A DNA stretch of 16,095 nt from JAWLDB01 sp041686915. Lineage in GTDB: Bacteria > Bacillota > UBA994 > UBA5500. Positions 12,830 through 16,095 of this stretch are shown here, one piece after another (position 1 is the stretch's first letter; the number at the start of each line of letters is the position of its first letter). Where the stretch lies: assembly GCA_041686915.1 (NCBI GenBank), contig JAWLDB010000041.1, positions 1 through 16,095 of the forward strand. The letters are read 5' to 3'. The notes beneath the pieces were generated by a model. That model had not been told where the DNA came from, ran no database searches, and saw nothing but the letters and a program-made list of their open reading frames with translations. The translations under genes and the position numbers were made by a program.

Positions 12830-12836
12830 TTCGACA
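12830..12836 (-). promoter_or_regulatory. Perfect Spo0A box (TGTCGAA) upstream of minC
   Basis: TTTTTGTCGAAAACA on the minus strand contains the full 0A box TGTCGAA with the T-rich/A-rich flanks seen at strong sites. It lies 4 bases upstream of the candidate sigma-H -35, about position -40 to -46. A 7-mer is expected about twice by chance in this window, and one other copy lies inside minD, so position is what makes this one credible. Confidence 0.45.
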
Positions 12837-12859
12837 AAAACCCTCGACTTTGTGTAGTC

Positions 12860-12884
12860 AAAGAGGGCCGCTAGGGCCCTCTTT
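12860..12884. terminator. Strong hairpin after mrdA, likely bidirectional terminator
   Basis: AAAGAGGGCC and GGCCCTCTTT form a perfect 10-bp stem with a 5-nt loop between mrdA and minC. The A-rich foot of one arm and T-rich foot of the other give a short T-run (CTCTTT) in either direction, without a long tail. It probably ends or reduces transcription from mreCD-mrdA before the minC promoter. Confidence 0.6.
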
Positions 12885-12940
12885 AAGAAGTGCGAACTAA
12901 GAAATGGGTAGTGAGAAATGGGAAATGAGAGTTGGAACGG
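12885..12940. repeat. Degenerate tandem repeat of about 14 bp, downstream of mrdA
   Basis: Successive units AAGAAGTGCGAACT, AAGAAATGGGTAGTG, AGAAATGGGAAATG and a decayed AGAGTTGGAACGG follow each other between the hairpin and the mrdA stop. The tract is purine-rich on the plus strand and has no coding character. Only three to four poor copies are visible. Confidence 0.4.
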
Positions 12941-12964
12941 AAGCACGACATTGAGTTTCGTGTT

Positions 12965-14881
12965 TTAGGGCAGTGGCGGTGGAATCGGGGTACCTGTATC
13001 TGTGTCTCCTTCAAAATACGCCTTGTAAATAGCATGCGCAATAGGAACTCCACCTTGGGAGCCGGAACGCCCATGCGCCACGAAGACTGCTACCGCAATT
13101 TCCGGCTCTTCGAAGGGTGCATAGCTGACAAACCAGCTATGTGGTGTGATGCGGGTTCCATTGGCATGTCGGCCGATCTCAGCTGTGCCGGTCTTACCGG
13201 CTGCTTCAATTATCTGGCCGTTACGTGTAATTGGCTGGGTTGTAAACAAGTACCATGCAGACCCGTTACCAGGTCCACCGGGACGTTGTAAAGGCAGCAT
13301 AACCTCATGCATGCCGTCTCGCACCAGCTGCAGCGCAGACTCATCCAACTGCGATTGATCCAGCAGCTTGGGCTGAGCCTCAAAGGTAATCTTGCCGCTT
13401 GGGTCTTTGATATGCTGTACAACATATGGTTGGTAGTAGAAACCACCATTAGCAATCATCGCTGTATACTGCGCCATCTGCAAGGGCGAGAATTTGACTA
13501 TGCCCTGGCCTATAGCCGCACTCCAGACTTCACCAGGATAGGGGGTGTAGTCATAGTACCTTCTAAACTGTTCGAGCGTAGGAAGGATGGCCGGGACACT
13601 ACTGTATCCGGGTGCAAAGTCGAGTTCCAGCTTATGATCAAACTTGAAAAGTTTCGTTATCTCCCCCAGCTTGTCCATGGCTGCTCCCCGGCCATACTCG
13701 TTGACCAGCCTCTGGGCTATCTGATAATAGACTACGTTACATGACACCTTGATGCTCTCTTCCAGGTCCAGGTCGCCATGGCCATCTAGTTTGTTACAGT
13801 ATTTCTTGGTCGCCCCGACCTGATAAACACCCGAACAGTAGAACTTCTCATCTGGATTAACCACCCCATTCAACAGGCCTGACATCAAGGTCATGGGCTT
13901 AAATGTTGAGCCTACTGGATAAGGCTGCAACGGGATGTTGGAAGCCCACAAGTATTGATATTCGGACTTTGTCCACTGGTCAGGCGGAAAATCGGGATAG
14001 GATGCCCACGCAACCACCGCTCCGGTTTTTACGTCCAAAACGACTGCTGCTGCCCTGTTTGGCTTTTCCGGAAATCTGGAGCTACCGTCGTTTAGCTTGT
14101 TGACAACATCCTTGATGGCCGTCTCTGCAGCCTGCTGCACATCAAAGTCTATAGTTAACGTTAGATTATTTCCAGGAATGGCAGGAACAGTCTCACCTTC
14201 CGAACGTAACCGCCCGAAACTATCAACTTCCACCGCACGGTAGCCGTCTTCTCCACGCAAGCTTTGCAGCGGATTGGCCAACTCATAGGCATACTCAAGA
14301 CCAAAGCGCCCGACGGTTGCATCCAACCGATAGCCTGCTTCGCGGTACATATCGACGTTTTCCGCAGTAATCGAACCCACACTGCCAATCAGGTAGCTAG
14401 CCAAGCTACCGTAGGGGTAATCACGAATAGGTTGTACTTCAACCATCACGCCAGGCAGTTCCATCTTACGTTCGTCAATCGCAAATACCGTTTCTTCCGA
14501 GACGTTCTGCGCAAGCCGCACCGGCACATATTTGCGGAAGTTTTGTTCGATTAGCGCCCGAATTTTCTCTTCCGTCAACTCATAGGGAGCCAGTAACTCG
14601 ACCAGCTGAGGGATGACTTTCTCACGCTGTTCCTCATTGACATCATACATAGAAACTACATAGGAAGGCTTGTTGGTCACTAATAGTACGCCATCTCTAG
14701 TATCAATGGGACCACGTGGTGCATCCACAAAAATCTTTTTGAAACTGTTGATTTCGGCACGCCTTGCGAAGTGTCCACCACGGATAATCTGTACGTAGGC
14801 AAGGCGGGACAACAACAGGAGGATGAAGACAATTATGGCCACAGTCAAATAGTTCATTCTCTTTTCCAATTCCTGGCGCAC
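12965..14881 (-). CDS. mrdA: Penicillin-binding protein 2 (elongation transpeptidase)
   Basis: Class B PBP that cross-links side-wall peptidoglycan with RodA in the Rod complex. With the start used here (638 residues) there is a cytoplasmic N-terminus, one membrane anchor (about 10-32), the dimerisation/pedestal region (about 45-225, with D-A-P-R-G-P-I-D-T-R-D-G), and the transpeptidase domain. The latter carries S325-T-F-K328 (active serine), S380-C-N382 and K563-T-G565. The tail ends in a proline run. I chose GTG at 14881, with GAGGAAG a normal 8 bases upstream; the GTG three codons earlier abuts that site too closely. It follows mreD by 23 bp. Between mrdA and minC lie the degenerate repeat, the hairpin, the Spo0A box and the candidate promoter. 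Confidence 0.96.
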   Translation of the reverse strand: MRQELEKRMNYLTVAIIVFILLLLSRLAYVQIIRGGHFARRAEINSFKKIFVDAPRGPIDTRDGVLLVTNKPSYVVSMYDVNEEQREKVIPQLVELLAPYELTEEKIRALIEQNFRKYVPVRLAQNVSEETVFAIDERKMELPGVMVEVQPIRDYPYGSLASYLIGSVGSITAENVDMYREAGYRLDATVGRFGLEYAYELANPLQSLRGEDGYRAVEVDSFGRLRSEGETVPAIPGNNLTLTIDFDVQQAAETAIKDVVNKLNDGSSRFPEKPNRAAAVVLDVKTGAVVAWASYPDFPPDQWTKSEYQYLWASNIPLQPYPVGSTFKPMTLMSGLLNGVVNPDEKFYCSGVYQVGATKKYCNKLDGHGDLDLEESIKVSCNVVYYQIAQRLVNEYGRGAAMDKLGEITKLFKFDHKLELDFAPGYSSVPAILPTLEQFRRYYDYTPYPGEVWSAAIGQGIVKFSPLQMAQYTAMIANGGFYYQPYVVQHIKDPSGKITFEAQPKLLDQSQLDESALQLVRDGMHEVMLPLQRPGGPGNGSAWYLFTTQPITRNGQIIEAAGKTGTAEIGRHANGTRITPHSWFVSYAPFEEPEIAVAVFVAHGRSGSQGGVPIAHAIYKAYFEGDTDTGTPIPPPLP

Positions 14882-14904
14882 GCCATTCACTTCCTCATAT
14901 AAAG

Positions 14905-15396
14905 CTATAGATTCTCTCGTTTACCTAGTATTCTACTAAAGGCAGCATAGACAATTGGCACCATTAGCCCATTCATAACTACCAGGCGCGGTACAAACGT
15001 CCAGTACGCACCCAACAGCCAAAAGCGAAAAATGAAACCTGCAAGCAGCCACAATAAAGTGGCATAACCAGCAGAGCTGATAATGCCGACTAGAAAGGGT
15101 ATGAAGATAGTATCCTTATAGACGAGGCGGCTGGCCCCACCCACAAAGTAACCGGTGAAGAATAGCGGGAAAGTGTAGAAGCCCAATGATCCACCCACAA
15201 CTATGTCCAGAAGCATGCCACTGGCAGCGCCAAAGGCAGCGCCGTGCCATGCTCCAAAGATCAAAGCAGCGGTAACGGTGAAAACCAACACCAAGTCGAG
15301 AAAACGAAGCCAACCCGATAATCTGGGCACGACAGCGACTTGCATGACAATGAAAAGCAGGAGCAACATCGCTAGAAAAAGCCTCCGCACCCACAT
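14905..15396 (-). CDS. mreD: Rod-shape protein MreD
   Basis: Integral membrane partner of MreC in the elongation machinery. The 163-residue protein is almost all hydrophobic, with five to six membrane segments (about 5-23, 32-48, 52-68, 72-87, 97-120, 130-155), and has the family-like G-M-L-L-D-I-V-V-G-G-S-L-G (60-72). The ATG at 15396 is one base after the mreC stop; its Shine-Dalgarno GGAGGG is encoded by the final Gly-Gly of MreC, implying coupled translation. Sequence conservation in MreD is low, so context between mreC and mrdA matters for the call. Confidence 0.93.
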   Translation of the reverse strand: MWVRRLFLAMLLLLFIVMQVAVVPRLSGWLRFLDLVLVFTVTAALIFGAWHGAAFGAASGMLLDIVVGGSLGFYTFPLFFTGYFVGGASRLVYKDTIFIPFLVGIISSAGYATLLWLLAGFIFRFWLLGAYWTFVPRLVVMNGLMVPIVYAAFSRILGKRENL

Positions 15397-15397
15397 C

Positions 15398-16095
15398 TTA
15401 GCGCCCTCCTGCCTGGGTTACAATGAGAACCTCTTCCAGCTTGTTGAAATTGACACCAGGCCTCACGGTGGCCAGCAGCTGCAGCCCGTCGGGGGTAGCC
15501 TCGGTGCTTTCTACCCGACCAATGATTACTCCTTTTGGGAGGCTCAAACCACCAGTTCCGGCTGTGATTATTGTGTAACCGGGCTGAACATCGACATCAC
15601 GCGGTAGCCTAATCAATCTTAACATGCCGGGTACCTGCGGATGTGCTTCGATTGTTCCCCGTACCCGGCTTTCCTGCGCTTGGGCTACGACCGGTCCGCG
15701 GGGATCCAGCACCAGCAGCACCTTGCAGCTGTTCTCGGCGACTTCGAAGACTCTACCCACAAAACCGTCGTTGGTAATGACAGGCATATTGGGCGCCACC
15801 CCATGTCGCCGTCCTCGGTCAAGGACAATCTCCTGCTGTAGAGGATTGACACTAGTACCGATGACTCTAGCAAGCACGACCTGCAGTTCAGGGTTCTGCT
15901 GCCGGTAGTCAAGCAGCTGCTGCAAACGCAGATTCTCCCGTTCAGCTTCGACTAACAGGTTAAACTGTGCTTGTAGAGAGGTCAGTTCGCTGCGTAATCG
16001 ATAGTTTTCAGCCCGAATATAGAGCAGTCCGCGGAAACCAGAGAACACTTCCCCTATGGACTGCACGACAGTAGTAACCCCTCGTTCTACAGGAG
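15398..16095 (-). CDS. mreC: Rod-shape protein MreC (N-terminus beyond window edge)
   Basis: MreC is a periplasm-side scaffold activating the RodA-PBP2 complex. The 232 visible codons run open to the right edge, so the cytoplasmic start and membrane anchor are missing. What remains is the end of the linker, a coiled coil (A-E-N-Y-R-L-R-S-E-L through R-L-Q-Q-L-L-D-Y-R), then the two beta-barrel domains: R-V-I-G-T-S-V-N-P-L-Q-Q, L-D-R-G-R-R-H-G-V, G-F-V-G-R-V, and a final segment with I-T-A-G-T-G-G and G-V-I-I-G-R-V. An in-frame GTG at 16066 is not a real start, because MreC-like sequence continues upstream of it. mreB would be expected just beyond the edge. Confidence 0.95.
   Translation of the reverse strand, partial: PVERGVTTVVQSIGEVFSGFRGLLYIRAENYRLRSELTSLQAQFNLLVEAERENLRLQQLLDYRQQNPELQVVLARVIGTSVNPLQQEIVLDRGRRHGVAPNMPVITNDGFVGRVFEVAENSCKVLLVLDPRGPVVAQAQESRVRGTIEAHPQVPGMLRLIRLPRDVDVQPGYTIITAGTGGLSLPKGVIIGRVESTEATPDGLQLLATVRPGVNFNKLEEVLIVTQAGGR

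Noticed and set aside
12885..12940. CRISPR-like array
   Set aside because: Units are about 14 bp, imperfect and contiguous, with no unique spacers and no cas genes nearby.

Overview
The window is a gene-dense piece of a spore-forming Firmicutes chromosome. All 17 genes lie on the minus strand, so transcription runs from position 16095 towards 1. Its order (mreC-mreD ... minC-minD ... spoIVFA-spoIVFB ... rplU-prp-rpmA-spo0B-obgE) is the B. subtilis mre/min/spoIVF/rplU/obg region, with extra genes interleaved: mrdA, minE, rodA, a radical SAM pair and an RNase G. A true MinE, the radical SAM pair, a Spo0B-type phosphotransferase and GC near 50% (by eye) point to a sporulating clostridial-grade organism, such as the Peptococcaceae/Desulfotomaculum group or the Sporomusa group, rather than a Bacillus. 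I cannot decide between these from sequence alone.

Layout in order of transcription. (1) Cell shape: mreC (cut by the right edge), mreD, mrdA (PBP2), then a strong hairpin. (2) Septum placement: minC-minD-minE, preceded by a candidate sigma-H promoter with an adjacent perfect Spo0A box, and closed by an intrinsic terminator whose 5' arm is the end of minE. (3) rodA with its own candidate promoter. (4) spoIVFA-spoIVFB, the sigma-K processing protease and its LytM-domain partner, overlapping by ATGA and preceded by a candidate mother-cell (sigma-E) promoter with SpoIIID-like sites at the expected start. (5) A radical SAM protein, a DUF2344 partner and an RNase E/G with a C-terminal TRAM domain, packed 5-7 bp apart behind a TATAAT promoter. 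(6) rplU-prp-rpmA behind a strong sigma-A promoter and a roughly 120-nt leader, closed by a clear terminator. (7) spo0B and obgE. (8) nadD, cut by the left edge.

The genes fit together as growth and division functions tied to sporulation. PBP2, RodA and MreCD elongate the cell, and MinCDE positions the septum. Spo0B and Obg feed Spo0A activation, and SpoIVFAB acts later in the mother cell. Prp is predicted to trim the N-terminus of the L27 encoded next to it. The least understood part is the radical SAM/DUF2344/RNase G-TRAM set. No mobile element, CRISPR array, tRNA or rRNA gene was seen, and no stretch over 300 bases lacks a gene; the longest gaps are about 140-200 bases and are described individually.
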